64,000 nt of DNA from OFTM10 sp964196195 (GTDB taxonomy: Bacteria > Actinomycetota > Acidimicrobiia > Acidimicrobiales > Aldehydirespiratoraceae). A model generated the notes under the pieces. The model saw nothing but the letters and a program-made list of their open reading frames with translations, was not told the DNA's origin and searched no databases. The stretch is from assembly GCA_964196195.1 (NCBI GenBank), contig CAXMSE010000039.1, positions 1 to 64,000 on the forward strand, given 5' to 3'. Positions 50,580-59,885 of the stretch are shown here, in pieces; within the stretch, counting starts at the first letter, position 1; each line of letters opens with the position of its first letter. The position numbers were made by a program, and so were the translations under genes.

Positions 50580-51482
50580 TCAGAGGCGGCTGATGTCGTA
50601 TCGGAACGGCGCCGGCCGGTGGTTGGCTCCACCCGCGTCACCCATCTTCACCAGCCGCACCACGCGTTGGCGGTGGCCTGCAAACGGCTCGAGGAGCTCG
50701 AGCATTCGTTGGTCGTCTCCCTCCTCTCCGCTGAGCGCCTGGGTGACCTTCCGGGGGATGTGGAGGTCGCCTACGGGAACAGCATCTGCGTCGCCGCCGG
50801 CAGCCGAAGTGGTGAGCGCGGCGGTCCAGGGCCCGATCCCTGGGAGTTTCTGAAGCCAGGCTGTGGCGGCACCGGCGTCGGCATGGTGGAGCGCCTCGAG
50901 CCGTTCCGCGTACTTCGCAGCGACCCTCACCACCCGCGCCCGTGATCTTTCGATTCCGAGCCGATGGAACTCGTGGTCGGTGAGGCTCAGGATTGTCGGC
51001 GGCGTGGGGAAAGGAGGAAGCGGTACATCGAGGGACCTATCGCCGTGGCGGTGGGCCAACTTTGTCCGTGACGCAGCCGCATCGGCCGTCACCACTCGTT
51101 GGCCGATCGCGCTGGTGGCGAGCGCCTCATACCACCGACCGGTGGCACCGATGCGAAGGCTGGCGAAGCGGGAGGCGAGGGCGGCGACCACGGGGTGGTC
51201 GGGTCGAAACTCAGAGGAGTCTTCGTCGGCCGCGCCGAGAAGGGCTGGAAACTGGGTGAGAGCCCAGTCGGTGCCTGGTCCCCACGCATCGGCGCGGACC
51301 TCGGAGCCTGCCACCCGGAAGGCCACGGCCGCAGGACCGTGGGGGGTGATGGTGGACCACCAATAGATGCCCGAGCGGAGGGTGATGGTCTTTACCCCCA
51401 TGATCGCGAAGCCGAGGTCGAACTCGTGGCGGGGCCGGTAGGTGAGACAGGCCGCGGGCGGATCGGCCGGCGTAGCCGTCAT
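50580..51482 (-). CDS. DNA-3-methyladenine glycosylase II (AlkA-like)
   Basis: A 300-residue HhH-GPD glycosylase that removes alkylated bases. The helix-hairpin-helix is LPGIGPWTA (213-221) and the catalytic Asp is Asp239 in VPVGDLHIPRKV. The N-terminal 110 residues are beta-rich like the AlkA wing domain (YRPRHEFDLGFAI, GVKTITLRSG). IGQRVVTADAAASRTKLAHRHG leads into the core. It starts 3 bases after the PAP2 gene and converges on the alkD remnant. Confidence 0.92.
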   Translation of the reverse strand: MTATPADPPAACLTYRPRHEFDLGFAIMGVKTITLRSGIYWWSTITPHGPAAVAFRVAGSEVRADAWGPGTDWALTQFPALLGAADEDSSEFRPDHPVVAALASRFASLRIGATGRWYEALATSAIGQRVVTADAAASRTKLAHRHGDRSLDVPLPPFPTPPTILSLTDHEFHRLGIERSRARVVRVAAKYAERLEALHHADAGAATAWLQKLPGIGPWTAALTTSAAGGDADAVPVGDLHIPRKVTQALSGEEGDDQRMLELLEPFAGHRQRVVRLVKMGDAGGANHRPAPFRYDISRL

Positions 51483-51484
51483 CG

Positions 51485-52306
51485 TCAGGCGGAGATGGAA
51501 GCCAGAGGCGCCAGGTCGCGCTGAGCCTGACGCCGTTCGAGGTAGCGCTGGATCGGCGAATCGAGGGCGATTATCACCATCACGAGCAGTGCGGCGCCGA
51601 CGGCATCGAGCCACCAATGGTTGGCGGTGAGCACAACGGCCGCGGTCATCATGAGGGGATGGCCGACTGACACCCAGCGCCATCGTGAGGCGCTGGAGAT
51701 GACGATGGCCCATGCCCCGATCAGGGCCCATGCCACATGGAGGGAAGGCATCGCGGCGATCTGATTCGCGGTGCTGGAGATGGTTTCGCTGTCGTAGATC
51801 CTCGGACCGTAGGTCTGGAGAGTGTCGACGAATCCCAAGTCGGGGAACCAGCGTGGGGGTGCGAGCGGGAACACCAGATGAACGGCCAGGGCAGTGAACG
51901 TGGTGCCGAACAGCACCCGCCGGGCGCGTCCGTAGCAGCTGTAGTGGCGAGAGAACAGCCAGATGAGGAGGATCGCGGTGCCGCCGAAATGGGCGAAGAA
52001 GTAGTACCGGTTGAGCACCCACACCACAGCGTCGCTGCCCAGGACGGTGGACTGGAAGCTGACCTCGTTGAAGATGCCGATGGTGCGTTCCCAGTTGACC
52101 ACGGTCTGGGAGTTGGTGAAGGCCTGATCGATCTCGTCCTTGACGATGAGCCGTACCAACCGGTAGACGATCAAGCCGCCCAGGATGAGGGTGACTTCGC
52201 GGCTCACGAGCCAGCCATAGCGTCGGCGGGGGCGGGGGCGGGCCGAGGCGCGCGCCGGCGGGGGAGGTGCCGATGTTTCGAGTTCGTCGATTGCGATCTG
52301 CGTCAT
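51485..52306 (-). CDS. PAP2-superfamily membrane phosphatase/transferase
   Basis: A 273-residue membrane protein of the AUR1/inositol-phosphotransferase-like PAP2 group. It has five to six spans (from about 37). PLAPPRWFPDLGF, AAMPSLHVAWALIGAWA and TANHWWLDAVGAALL are the phosphatase motifs with the catalytic His pair. FTNSQTVVNWERTIGIFNE is the long first loop typical of the group. It acts on lipid phosphates outside the membrane. GGAGGG precedes ATG 52306; an adjacent GTG at 52309 is less likely. Confidence 0.9.
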   Translation of the reverse strand: MTQIAIDELETSAPPPPARASARPRPRRRYGWLVSREVTLILGGLIVYRLVRLIVKDEIDQAFTNSQTVVNWERTIGIFNEVSFQSTVLGSDAVVWVLNRYYFFAHFGGTAILLIWLFSRHYSCYGRARRVLFGTTFTALAVHLVFPLAPPRWFPDLGFVDTLQTYGPRIYDSETISSTANQIAAMPSLHVAWALIGAWAIVISSASRWRWVSVGHPLMMTAAVVLTANHWWLDAVGAALLVMVIIALDSPIQRYLERRQAQRDLAPLASISA

Positions 52307-52362
52307 CACGCCCTCCGCAGTCTTTTAACCATACATACTCGCAATTTGTTCCGCAGTGAAGT

Positions 52363-52836
52363 TTATCCGTCGATTTCGGTGCCGGCCCCGGATGGAGTGA
52401 GGCCGGCAGGGTCGCCGACTCCGCCGGCGTCGAGCGAGTCGGCCTGGTCCGAGGCGGCAAGGGCATCGATGAGCGAGCCCACGAACGCGAACACGGCCCG
52501 GTCGCTGCTGTCGTCGGCGAGCCGGTACTCCGCGGTTGCGGCGACGATCGCACTTCTGGTGTTGTCGCCCATCAGGCCATCGACGGGCCCGGGATCGAAT
52601 CCGAGATCAGTGAGGTAGAGCTGCAGTGTCCCGATCTCATCAGAATTGAGAGGTTCGTCGGGTTCGACCGCGGCGACTGAAAGGTCGACCACGTCCTCGA
52701 CGTCGGCACTCTCCGCCACGATCGCGCCCTCGTCTCCGAATGCCTCCTTGACCACGGGCGCGGCGATGCGGGCGGTTCCCATCAGGGCTATGCCAACGAT
52801 CAAGAGAATGAAAACACCTTGGATATGACTGCGCAT
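52363..52836 (-). CDS. secreted peptidoglycan-binding-domain protein
   Basis: A 157-residue protein with an N-terminal membrane segment or uncleaved signal (about 6-26, GVFILLIVGIALMGTARIAA). A peptidoglycan-binding-like domain follows at about 60-110 (IGTLQLYLTDLGFDPGPVDGLMGDNTRSAI), which is the PG_binding_1 helix-turn pattern with the GPVDG loop. The rest is acidic. No catalytic domain is present, so it is a binding or scaffold protein. ATG 52836 is chosen because it starts the signal directly. Confidence 0.85.
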   Translation of the reverse strand: MRSHIQGVFILLIVGIALMGTARIAAPVVKEAFGDEGAIVAESADVEDVVDLSVAAVEPDEPLNSDEIGTLQLYLTDLGFDPGPVDGLMGDNTRSAIVAATAEYRLADDSSDRAVFAFVGSLIDALAASDQADSLDAGGVGDPAGLTPSGAGTEIDG

Positions 52837-52938
52837 GGGGGATTCCTCAGGCTCGATCGTCCCAAATAAGACGCTCGAATTCACGTTTTGGTTCCCGATC
52901 GTCACGAGCTTGGAATACAGGTGTCGGGCGACACAGGC

Positions 52939-53379
52939 TCAGTTCCCAGCGCTTATGCGCATTCCCGCCTCATCCAGCGCGGCAACCACAAAGCCTGCGA
53001 TTCCTTCCGGGAGTTTATCGCGCCTGAAGGCCCGGCCTCCGACCCAATCGCCACCGATGAGGGTCACGACATCGGCGACCTTGTCGACCACCTTGCCCGC
53101 GTGGATCGCGTAGGTGACGAAGCCGGCTGTTGGCTTGCCCCAGATTCCCGGCATCTCGAGCAGCTGACCGGCGCCACCCGGGCGATGGCCGGCAACGATG
53201 ATTCCGTCGGTCCAGGTGCCGAGGAACACCATGTCGGCATCGGCGAGGTATTCGAGGTTGGTCTTGCCGGTTGGCCAGACGCCAACCTCGTGGCCGAGCT
53301 CCTGGGCCGCGGCGGCGACCAGCTCGGCAGCCCGGGCAGTGTTGCCCGTACGGCTTTCGTAAACAACGGCGACCTTCAC
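52939..53379 (-). CDS. flavodoxin-family protein
   Basis: A 146-residue flavodoxin fold. VAVVYESRTGNTARAAELVAAA holds the FMN phosphate loop (SRTGNT, 9-14). ADMVFLGTWTDGIIVAGHRPGG and KPTAGFVTYAIHAGK are the isoalloxazine-side loops. The start is GTG 53379, overlapping the stop of the diguanylate cyclase gene by 4 bases (GTGA). It may serve as an electron carrier or quinone-type reductase; the partner is unknown. Confidence 0.9.
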   Translation of the reverse strand: MKVAVVYESRTGNTARAAELVAAAAQELGHEVGVWPTGKTNLEYLADADMVFLGTWTDGIIVAGHRPGGAGQLLEMPGIWGKPTAGFVTYAIHAGKVVDKVADVVTLIGGDWVGGRAFRRDKLPEGIAGFVVAALDEAGMRISAGN

Positions 53380-54505
53380 TGGGGATCCCTCGACTCGTGT
53401 GGTGCGACCCCCTGATCATCCCAGAGAGGAGCGTCGAGTGCACGACTCACTCGCTCAGCCACGCTGAATGCCTCGTCTGGAGTCGCCCCTGGCCGCAGTA
53501 TCGAGAACTCCTCGCCGCCGTAGCGGTAGACGACGTCCTCGGCGCGAACACAGGCGGCTATGCATCGGGCGACGGCTTTGAGCGCATTATCGCCGGCGCC
53601 GTGTCCGTGGGCGTCGTTGTAGTTCTTGAAGTGGTCGACATCGATCATCGCGAATCTCACCGACCGGTCGGCTGCGGTGGCCGACGCCAACGCGGTCGCG
53701 AGGGCGCCACCGACGGCCGGGACGAGGAGTTCGAGGCGGTCGCGGGTTTCGTTGTCGAATTCCCGATTGGCTTCCCGCCACACGACGACCGCACCGATGA
53801 TGATGCCTTCGTGAACCACGGGTACTCCGGCGACAGCAACCGGCGAGGAGGGCCACAGGGGATCGCCTTGGAGGGTGGTGAGGAGAGGCTGGCCGGTCTC
53901 GACGATGCGGTTGACCGAAGAAGAGGTGATGATCGGGACTGTTCCCGCGACGCGGAGGCCCTCGGGAACGCGACGTAGCAACACGGCGGTGGTGGTACGC
54001 CCGGCGGCCGGAAAGCCGGAGGGGCTCCGTCGATGAGCAGCTTGTCGAGGGCGCCGATGTATTCGTGGCCCGAGATGAAGCCGGTCTCGCCGCCGAGGAG
54101 GCGGAGCTTCCATTCGGGAGGGAGTTGGTCGACGGTGAAGACGAGGTCTCGGTTCTGACCAACGGGGGAAAGATTGAACGCCCGGACCAGTTCGGCCAGT
54201 TCGGTGTCGATCGCCGTGAGCACCGCGAGGAGCTGTGATCGCGTGGTTTCGGGCCACTCACCGAACGCGAGGTGGATTCGGTCGAACTGGGCCGAGTTGT
54301 CGGCCGCGAAGGCATCGAGTTCGTGGAGTAGGGCGATTTCGTGGAGCAGCAGGCGGAGGCTGTCCTCCGAAAGGCGATCGGGGATTATCCAGCCTTCACG
54401 AAACAGCAGATCATCGTCGGGGTCGGTTTCGGCTTGGGCGGGGCCGACTACGGCCGCGGTGACGAGCACCACGAGGAAAGCTATGGCCGCCAGTCGCTGT
54501 AGCAC
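53376..54505 (-). pseudogene. diguanylate cyclase (GAF-GGDEF) interrupted by a frameshift
   Basis: The frame from 54505 has a signal peptide (LAAIAFLVVLVTAAVVGPAQA), a helical sensor region and the start of a GAF-like domain (LPPEWKLRLLGGETGFISGHEYIG) up to LIDGAPPAFRP. Near 54000-54025 the sequence must shift frame to continue as TTTAVLLRRVPEGLRVAGTVPIIT, GVPVVHEGIIIGAVVVWRE and the GGDEF domain with an intact RYGGEEF, ending at 53376. One base is missing or extra in a GC-rich inverted-repeat stretch. It could be a true mutation, a sequencing error or programmed shifting. Confidence 0.75.
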
Positions 54506-54535
54506 CGGGTTTCATCGGCACGGGGGCCGCTGGGT

Positions 54536-54790
54536 TCAGTTGTTGGAGCGATTGAGAAGCTGGTTTCTGATCTTCTCGCACTCGGGGCAGATCGGGTACC
54601 TCGAGGGGTCGCGGGTGGGTACCCACACCTTTCCGCAGATCGCTCTCACCGGTACTCCCTCCACCGCGGCTCGGGCTGCATCCGCCTTGCGCACGTAGTG
54701 GGCGAATCGGTCGTGGTCGCCGTCGTCGGTGACCGGCTGGGTGATGGTCTCCTCGACAGGAGCGGTGTGTATCTCCGGCATGGCTTCCAT
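54536..54790 (-). CDS. DUF3039 family zinc-site protein
   Basis: An 84-residue actinobacterial protein. RFAHYVRKADAARAAVEGVPVRAICGKVWVPTRDPSRYPICPECEKI is the DUF3039 signature, with Cys in AICG and in CPEC likely to bind one zinc. The N-terminal 25 residues are acidic and variable. The role is unknown. Start ATG 54790 or 54781. It lies 12 bases after the ligase stop on the same strand. Confidence 0.92.
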   Translation of the reverse strand: MEAMPEIHTAPVEETITQPVTDDGDHDRFAHYVRKADAARAAVEGVPVRAICGKVWVPTRDPSRYPICPECEKIRNQLLNRSNN

Positions 54791-54802
54791 TGTGCCGTGA
54801 AA

Positions 54803-56284
54803 TCAACGCCCGAGGGCGCGAACCGCAGCGATCGTGTCGGCCTCGTGGGCAGATTTGTCGTCGCGGTAGCGCACGACCCTTGCGAATCTCAGGGTGACAC
54901 CACCGGGGTAACGGGTCGAGCGTTGGATGCCATCGAGAGCGATCTCCACGACTTGTTCGGGCCGCACCTGCACGACACGAGACCGGGTCTCGATTTCGAG
55001 CTCGCGAAATCGCGTGGTCTGCCAGTCGAGCATGGCATCGGTCATTCCCTTGAACGTCTTGCCCACCATCACGAATCCTCCCTCTGGGTCGCGGGCGCCG
55101 AGATGGATGTTGGAGAGCCAGCCGTGGCGCCGTCCGCTGCCTTCCTCGACGGCCAGCACCACCAGGTCGAGGGTGTGAACCGGCTTGACCTTGCGCCACG
55201 CCTTGCCTCGTCGACCGGCCTGGTATCGGGAGGCCGCCGCCTTTATCACGACGCCCTCATGACCTCGTTCGAGCGCATCGGACAGCATCGCCTCTCCCTC
55301 TGAGGTGTCGCTGGTGGTGATACCGGGGACCTTCAGGTCGCCGACGGTGGCCTCGAGTTCGGCGAGGCGGGATTCGAGAGGCAGGTCGAGCAGATCGATG
55401 CCGTCTCGGTGGAGAATGTCGAAGAAGAACGGGGCAACAGAACTCGAGGCCCGAACGGTGTCCTGGAAGGCCAGGGGGCGGCCGCTGTCGTCGATGCCCA
55501 GCACCTCGCCATCGAGTACGAGTCGGTTGCCAGACAATCCGAGGACAACTTCGACCACGCTGGGGAGGGTGGTGGTGATCTCGTTGAGGTTGCGGGTCCA
55601 GATCCGCACTTCGCGGCCGTGCCGGTGGACCTGCACCCGAACCCCGTCGAGCTTCCACTCGACCGAGGACCGACCCAACTCAGCGAGGGCCTCACCGACC
55701 GATTTTGCGGTACTCGCCAGCATCGGGTGAACGGGGCGGAGCAGTTCGAGTCCCACAGCATCGAGCCCGGGTTGGCCCTGCCGTAGAGCGATCTCTGCCA
55801 CCAGTCCGAGATCGCCGGTGAGCATCACCGCTCTGCGCACCGACGAGGATGCCTGTCCCGATGCTCGCGCCAGAGCCTCGATCGCGACGCCTGTGTTTGC
55901 CCCCTGACGGAGTTCGCCCAGCAGCAGGCGGCGCACGAAATCGGCCTCGGCCTCGGTGGCACGGCGAAGGAATTCGTGCAACAAGAGCTCGCGATCGGCA
56001 CGTGAACCAGCACCCCGGGTATCGCTGATCGCGGTGAGGAGCTCATCGAGACTCGCAATCGAGAGGGAAGAGCTTGTCGCTGGAGCGGGGACAATCGCTC
56101 CCACGGTCGCCCAGCCCACTCCGATCCGACCCTGGCGGGGTTGGCCGGCGATGAGTCCGAAAACGATGGCGACCTCGTCCTGGTCGGTGTCACCGACCAG
56201 GGCGGCGAGGCGCTCGATCTTTTCGGTGCGGGCGCGTGTGGCTGCCACGTCTGTGGTTGCGGCGACAAGGTCGGCGAGCCTCAT
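54803..56284 (-). CDS. ATP-dependent DNA ligase
   Basis: A 493-residue ligase. An N-terminal DNA-binding domain (about 1-185) is followed by the adenylation domain with the nucleotidyl Lys211 in EWKLDGVRVQVH. LVLDGEVLGID is motif III, FFFDILH is motif IIIa, EGVVIKAAAS is motif IV and WRKVKPVHTLDLVVL is motif V. An OB domain ends the protein (about 400-493). It fits the actinobacterial LigB-type repair ligase, accessory to NAD-dependent LigA. Confidence 0.95.
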   Translation of the reverse strand: MRLADLVAATTDVAATRARTEKIERLAALVGDTDQDEVAIVFGLIAGQPRQGRIGVGWATVGAIVPAPATSSSLSIASLDELLTAISDTRGAGSRADRELLLHEFLRRATEAEADFVRRLLLGELRQGANTGVAIEALARASGQASSSVRRAVMLTGDLGLVAEIALRQGQPGLDAVGLELLRPVHPMLASTAKSVGEALAELGRSSVEWKLDGVRVQVHRHGREVRIWTRNLNEITTTLPSVVEVVLGLSGNRLVLDGEVLGIDDSGRPLAFQDTVRASSSVAPFFFDILHRDGIDLLDLPLESRLAELEATVGDLKVPGITTSDTSEGEAMLSDALERGHEGVVIKAAASRYQAGRRGKAWRKVKPVHTLDLVVLAVEEGSGRRHGWLSNIHLGARDPEGGFVMVGKTFKGMTDAMLDWQTTRFRELEIETRSRVVQVRPEQVVEIALDGIQRSTRYPGGVTLRFARVVRYRDDKSAHEADTIAAVRALGR

Positions 56285-56365
56285 GGCTCCAAGTCTTACC
56301 CCTTGAGGCGATGCTGGCGAGCGATCAGATCCCAGCCGTTCGCGCGCCGCACCCGGAACCCGATA

Positions 56366-58264
56366 TCAGCGATCGAGATCCTCGGCAGCGCGCTCCCACG
56401 CCTTCATGAGTTCTGCCCCCCGCAACTTGGCTGCCTCGTGTCGGGTGGCGAGCCGGTGGACCTCTTCGGGTTTGTCGTAGATGTCGGGATCCGCGAGCTG
56501 GGTGTGCAGCTTGGAGATTTCCGCTTCGGCCTGCTCGACTTCGCGTTCGAGGCTCTGCACCTTCTTGCGCAGGTCGTTTGAGCCCTGACGGGTCTTTGCT
56601 CCATCCCGGCGTCGTCCAGCGCGTTCATCCACCGGCTTGGAGGAGCGTCCCTTGATCGAGGTGACCTTCGTCGGATCGGCCGGGGTCAGAATCTTGTCGG
56701 GCACACCGTCGTGCCACGTGGCGTGGCCGTCGCGCACATCGATGACCGCATCTGACACGTTGCGGATCAGGTGGCGATCATGGGTGACCAGCAACACGGT
56801 GCCGGGGTATGCCGTGAGGGCATCCTCCAGGACATCACAGCTCGGCAGGTCGAGATGGTTGGTGGGCTCGTCGAGCACTAGCAGGTTGACCGGCTCGATC
56901 ATGGTGCGGGCCAGGGCTAGACGGGTGCGTTCACCGCCGGAAAGGTCGCCCACCTTGCGGTCGGCCGCATCGCCGGAGAACCCGAAGGAGCCGAGAACGG
57001 TGCGGAGGTTTCTCTTGCCAGGGTCGATGCCGCCTGAGAACGCGGCGATCACGGTCTTCTCGAGATCGAGTTCGTCGGCCTGGTGTTGGTGGAACATCGC
57101 CACCTTCACGTTGTTGCCGAGTTGGGCGGTGCCAGTGGACGCCCGGAGTTCGCCGAGGATGAGTCGTAACAGGGTGGTCTTGCCCGCTCCGTTGGGCCCG
57201 ACAAGGGCCACGGTCTGGCCTCGTTCAACCGCGAGAGTCACGTGGGAGACAACGGGTATGTCTCCATAACCGATGGTGGCATCGTTGAATTCGGCTACCA
57301 CCCGCGATGATCGGGGAGGTTCGGGAAAGGCGAACCTGGCGACCAGCTCCTTTCGGTCGGGCACCTTGATCAGTTCTAGTTTCTCGAGGGTCTTGATCCG
57401 GCTCTGGACCTGGCGGGCCTTGGTGGCCTTGTAGCGGAAGCGGTCGATGAACTGCTCGACCTTGGCCACATCGCGAGCCTGGCGGGCCGCGGCCGCCTCG
57501 ATGCGTTGGAGACGTTCTTCTCGGGCCACCACGAACTCGGCGAACCCGCCCACGTATTCGAGGGCGGTTCCTTCCGCCAGCTCTACCACCCGATCGGCAA
57601 CCGCGTCGATGAAGTCGCGGTCGTGGCTGACGAATAGGAGGGCGCCAGTCCATGCGGCGAGCTGCTGTTCGAGCCAGGCCACCGAATCGACGTCGAGATG
57701 GTTGGTTGGCTCGTCGAGTATGAGCACGTCGGGCTTGGCGAGTAGGAGGCGGGCCAGAGCCACTCGCATCCGCCAGCCCCCGGAGAGTTCCTGAACGGGC
57801 CGGTCGGCATCGGCATCCTTGAACCCGAGTCCGGCGAGAACCTTGCGAGCTTCGGCCTCCAGGGCGTAGCCGCCCATCGCCTCGAAGTGGCCCTGGACCT
57901 CGCCGTATTCCGCCAAGACCTGCTCGGCGTCGGCCTCGGGATCGGACAGGAGTGCCTCGAGCTCATGGAGCCGGTGGCCGAGGATCGCGAGGTCGCCCGC
58001 ACCGGCCATCACCTCTTCGATCACCATGCCCTTCGCGGTATCGACCAAATCCTGGGGGAGATAGCCGAGGGTCATGTGGCGGGGGCGAGTGATCGAACCC
58101 TCGTCGGGGTCGCTGTCGCCGACGAGAATCTCGATGAGTGTGGTCTTGCCGGTGCCGTTGCCCCCTACGAGAGCGATCCGTCGCCCTGCCGAGAGCTGGA
58201 GGGTGACATCGCCGAAGAGGCGACGAGGGCCGTAAGACTTCCCTAGTCCGGATGCGGTGAGCAC
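56366..58264 (-). CDS. ABC-F family ribosome-associated ATPase
   Basis: A 632-residue protein with two ATPase domains and no membrane segment. The first has Walker A GGNGTGKTT (34-42), signature LSGGWRMRVALARLLL and LILDEPTNHLD. The second has GPNGAGKTT, LSGGERTRLALAR and LVLDEPTNHLD. Between them is the P-site linker of helices (ERLQRIEAAAARQARDVAKVEQF). A C-terminal coiled coil (about 560-632) resembles Uup-type proteins. It acts in translation or antibiotic tolerance. It starts 4 bases before surE's stop. Confidence 0.94.
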   Translation of the reverse strand: MLTASGLGKSYGPRRLFGDVTLQLSAGRRIALVGGNGTGKTTLIEILVGDSDPDEGSITRPRHMTLGYLPQDLVDTAKGMVIEEVMAGAGDLAILGHRLHELEALLSDPEADAEQVLAEYGEVQGHFEAMGGYALEAEARKVLAGLGFKDADADRPVQELSGGWRMRVALARLLLAKPDVLILDEPTNHLDVDSVAWLEQQLAAWTGALLFVSHDRDFIDAVADRVVELAEGTALEYVGGFAEFVVAREERLQRIEAAAARQARDVAKVEQFIDRFRYKATKARQVQSRIKTLEKLELIKVPDRKELVARFAFPEPPRSSRVVAEFNDATIGYGDIPVVSHVTLAVERGQTVALVGPNGAGKTTLLRLILGELRASTGTAQLGNNVKVAMFHQHQADELDLEKTVIAAFSGGIDPGKRNLRTVLGSFGFSGDAADRKVGDLSGGERTRLALARTMIEPVNLLVLDEPTNHLDLPSCDVLEDALTAYPGTVLLVTHDRHLIRNVSDAVIDVRDGHATWHDGVPDKILTPADPTKVTSIKGRSSKPVDERAGRRRDGAKTRQGSNDLRKKVQSLEREVEQAEAEISKLHTQLADPDIYDKPEEVHRLATRHEAAKLRGAELMKAWERAAEDLDR

Positions 58265-58268
58265 GAGA

Positions 58269-59093
58269 TCAGACGAAGAACTCGTCGAGGGCGTGCTCGG
58301 CCCTCGAAACCGCGGCGGCCGAAGGATCGTAGGCGGTGAGTCGACCCAGCCAACTCACCGATGCGTAGTTGGCCATGACTGCACCGCAGTCGATCTCGAT
58401 CGGCATCTCGACTGGTTCGCCCCAGGACATCTCGACGTGGAAGCTGCCGTCGTGGCCGGGCTTGGGGATAATGCGGGCATTGTCGAGTGATCGAGGTGGT
58501 GCCGCGCCGACCTCGGTACGCAGCCACCCCTTCATCTCCGAAGCGGAACTGTTGGGCACATTGATGTTGAGAACAACCGGCTCAGCGGGGAGGTCGGTGA
58601 CGAGTTCGGCAACCATCAGGGCCGCGATGTCGGCGGCGCCATCCCACTGCTGCTTGTCGAGTGCCTCTTCCCAACCCTGGCCCTCGATACCGAAGTGGTC
58701 GACCGACTGGCTTACCGCCACCCCCGAGATGCCGCCGTTTCGAGCGGTGAGACAGGCTCCGACGGTGCCTGAGTGGTAGATGCTGCGCCCCACGTTGGCG
58801 CCGGGATTGATTCCCGAGACGACGAGATCGATGTCGCCGAACACTCCCATGCGCCCGAACATGACGCAGAGCGCTGGTGGCGCGGTGATCGCCCATGACT
58901 CGTCGATCCCGTCGACGTGGCTCCGTCGGACCTCGGGCTTCATCACCAGCAGGGACCCGACAGCAGCTCCGTAGCCGGAGTACTCCTCGTCGGGCGCGGC
59001 GATGACCACCTCGCCGAAAGGGCGCATGGCCCGGGCAAGAATATGGAGGCCGATGGAATCGATGCCGTCGTCGTTGGTTACGAGAATCCGCAC
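58269..59093 (-). CDS. surE: 5'/3'-nucleotidase SurE
   Basis: A 274-residue SurE-fold phosphatase. The N-terminus RILVTNDDGID has the metal Asp8 and Asp9. PDEEYSGYGAAVG, DLVVSGINPGANVG and YHSGTVGACLTARNGGISGVAVS complete the active site (Asn, Ser and dinuclear metal residues). It hydrolyses nucleoside monophosphates. The ABC-F gene lies 4 bases downstream, so they are probably one transcript. Confidence 0.94.
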   Translation of the reverse strand: MRILVTNDDGIDSIGLHILARAMRPFGEVVIAAPDEEYSGYGAAVGSLLVMKPEVRRSHVDGIDESWAITAPPALCVMFGRMGVFGDIDLVVSGINPGANVGRSIYHSGTVGACLTARNGGISGVAVSQSVDHFGIEGQGWEEALDKQQWDGAADIAALMVAELVTDLPAEPVVLNINVPNSSASEMKGWLRTEVGAAPPRSLDNARIIPKPGHDGSFHVEMSWGEPVEMPIEIDCGAVMANYASVSWLGRLTAYDPSAAAVSRAEHALDEFFV

Positions 59094-59128
59094 CCGCCGA
59101 CCCTACCGGTGTGAGAGCCAGCGCCCGA

Positions 59129-59800
59129 TCAAGAAATGGTGTGGGAAAGACGAATGATGCCTGTCCCGTGCAGCATCACACCAGAGAGCACAAGGGCATG
59201 CCAGACCTCGTGATGGCCGACTACCCCGGGCCAGAGGTTTCCCCACCGGTTGTGCAGCATTACTCCACCAACCGAGTATGCCAATCCGCCGAGCACCACT
59301 AGGCCGAGTACGACGAGGCCGCTGCCCGCGAGCCAGGGCAGCAGCGCGGCACCGGACCACCCGAGCGCTCCGAACAGCCAGTTGCCGGTGGAGTCGACCG
59401 TGGCGAGCCTGCGGAACTTGTACAGAACCGCCGCGGCGGTGACGATCCAGACCAGGGCCACCATCGGTAGGGCGACTACATCGGGTCCGACGAGCAGCCA
59501 GTAGGCGGTTTGGGTGCCGGCGATCGCCACGAAGATGGTGCCGTGATCGACGCGTCGAGCCCAGAGCCGGGCTCTGGGAGTGTGCGCATGGCAGTGATAG
59601 AAGGCGCTGGCTGTCAGCATCGCGACGACCGACAAGGTGAATACACCGAGGGCAAGGCGAGCCCTGAGGCCTTCGGTGAAGACGATGAGGAGAGTTCCGG
59701 CGGCTGCGGCCGGGCCAGCTGCAAGTTGGTGGAGACGCCCGCGCAGGAGAGGAACCGGATTGCCGTCGATTCCGACTCGTCTAGCTCGGCGGACGCTCAT
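59129..59800 (-). CDS. hemolysin III / PAQR-family membrane protein
   Basis: A 223-residue protein with seven hydrophobic segments. SAFYHCHAHTPRARLWARRVDHGTIFVAIAGTQTAYWL contains the conserved S-x-x-H and D-H pairs of the family. GHHEVWHALVLSGVMLHGTGI contains the closing H-x-x-W-H motif. These His/Asp residues form a zinc site in PAQR proteins, which act as membrane hydrolases. ATG 59800 is preferred over the upstream TTG. Confidence 0.92.
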   Translation of the reverse strand: MSVRRARRVGIDGNPVPLLRGRLHQLAAGPAAAAGTLLIVFTEGLRARLALGVFTLSVVAMLTASAFYHCHAHTPRARLWARRVDHGTIFVAIAGTQTAYWLLVGPDVVALPMVALVWIVTAAAVLYKFRRLATVDSTGNWLFGALGWSGAALLPWLAGSGLVVLGLVVLGGLAYSVGGVMLHNRWGNLWPGVVGHHEVWHALVLSGVMLHGTGIIRLSHTIS

Positions 59801-59885
59801 GGTGATCAATGATCCTAGTTATGCCCCGAAAAGCTTTGGGCGCGGGACTCACCGGGCTCTCACCCGGACGTGCGATGCTGGATTG

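Noticed and set aside
50580..52553. A single 657-codon minus-strand frame spanning AlkA and beyond.
   Set aside because: Only its last 300 codons are AlkA. The rest overlaps the PAP2 gene in another frame and has arginine/proline-rich shadow composition.
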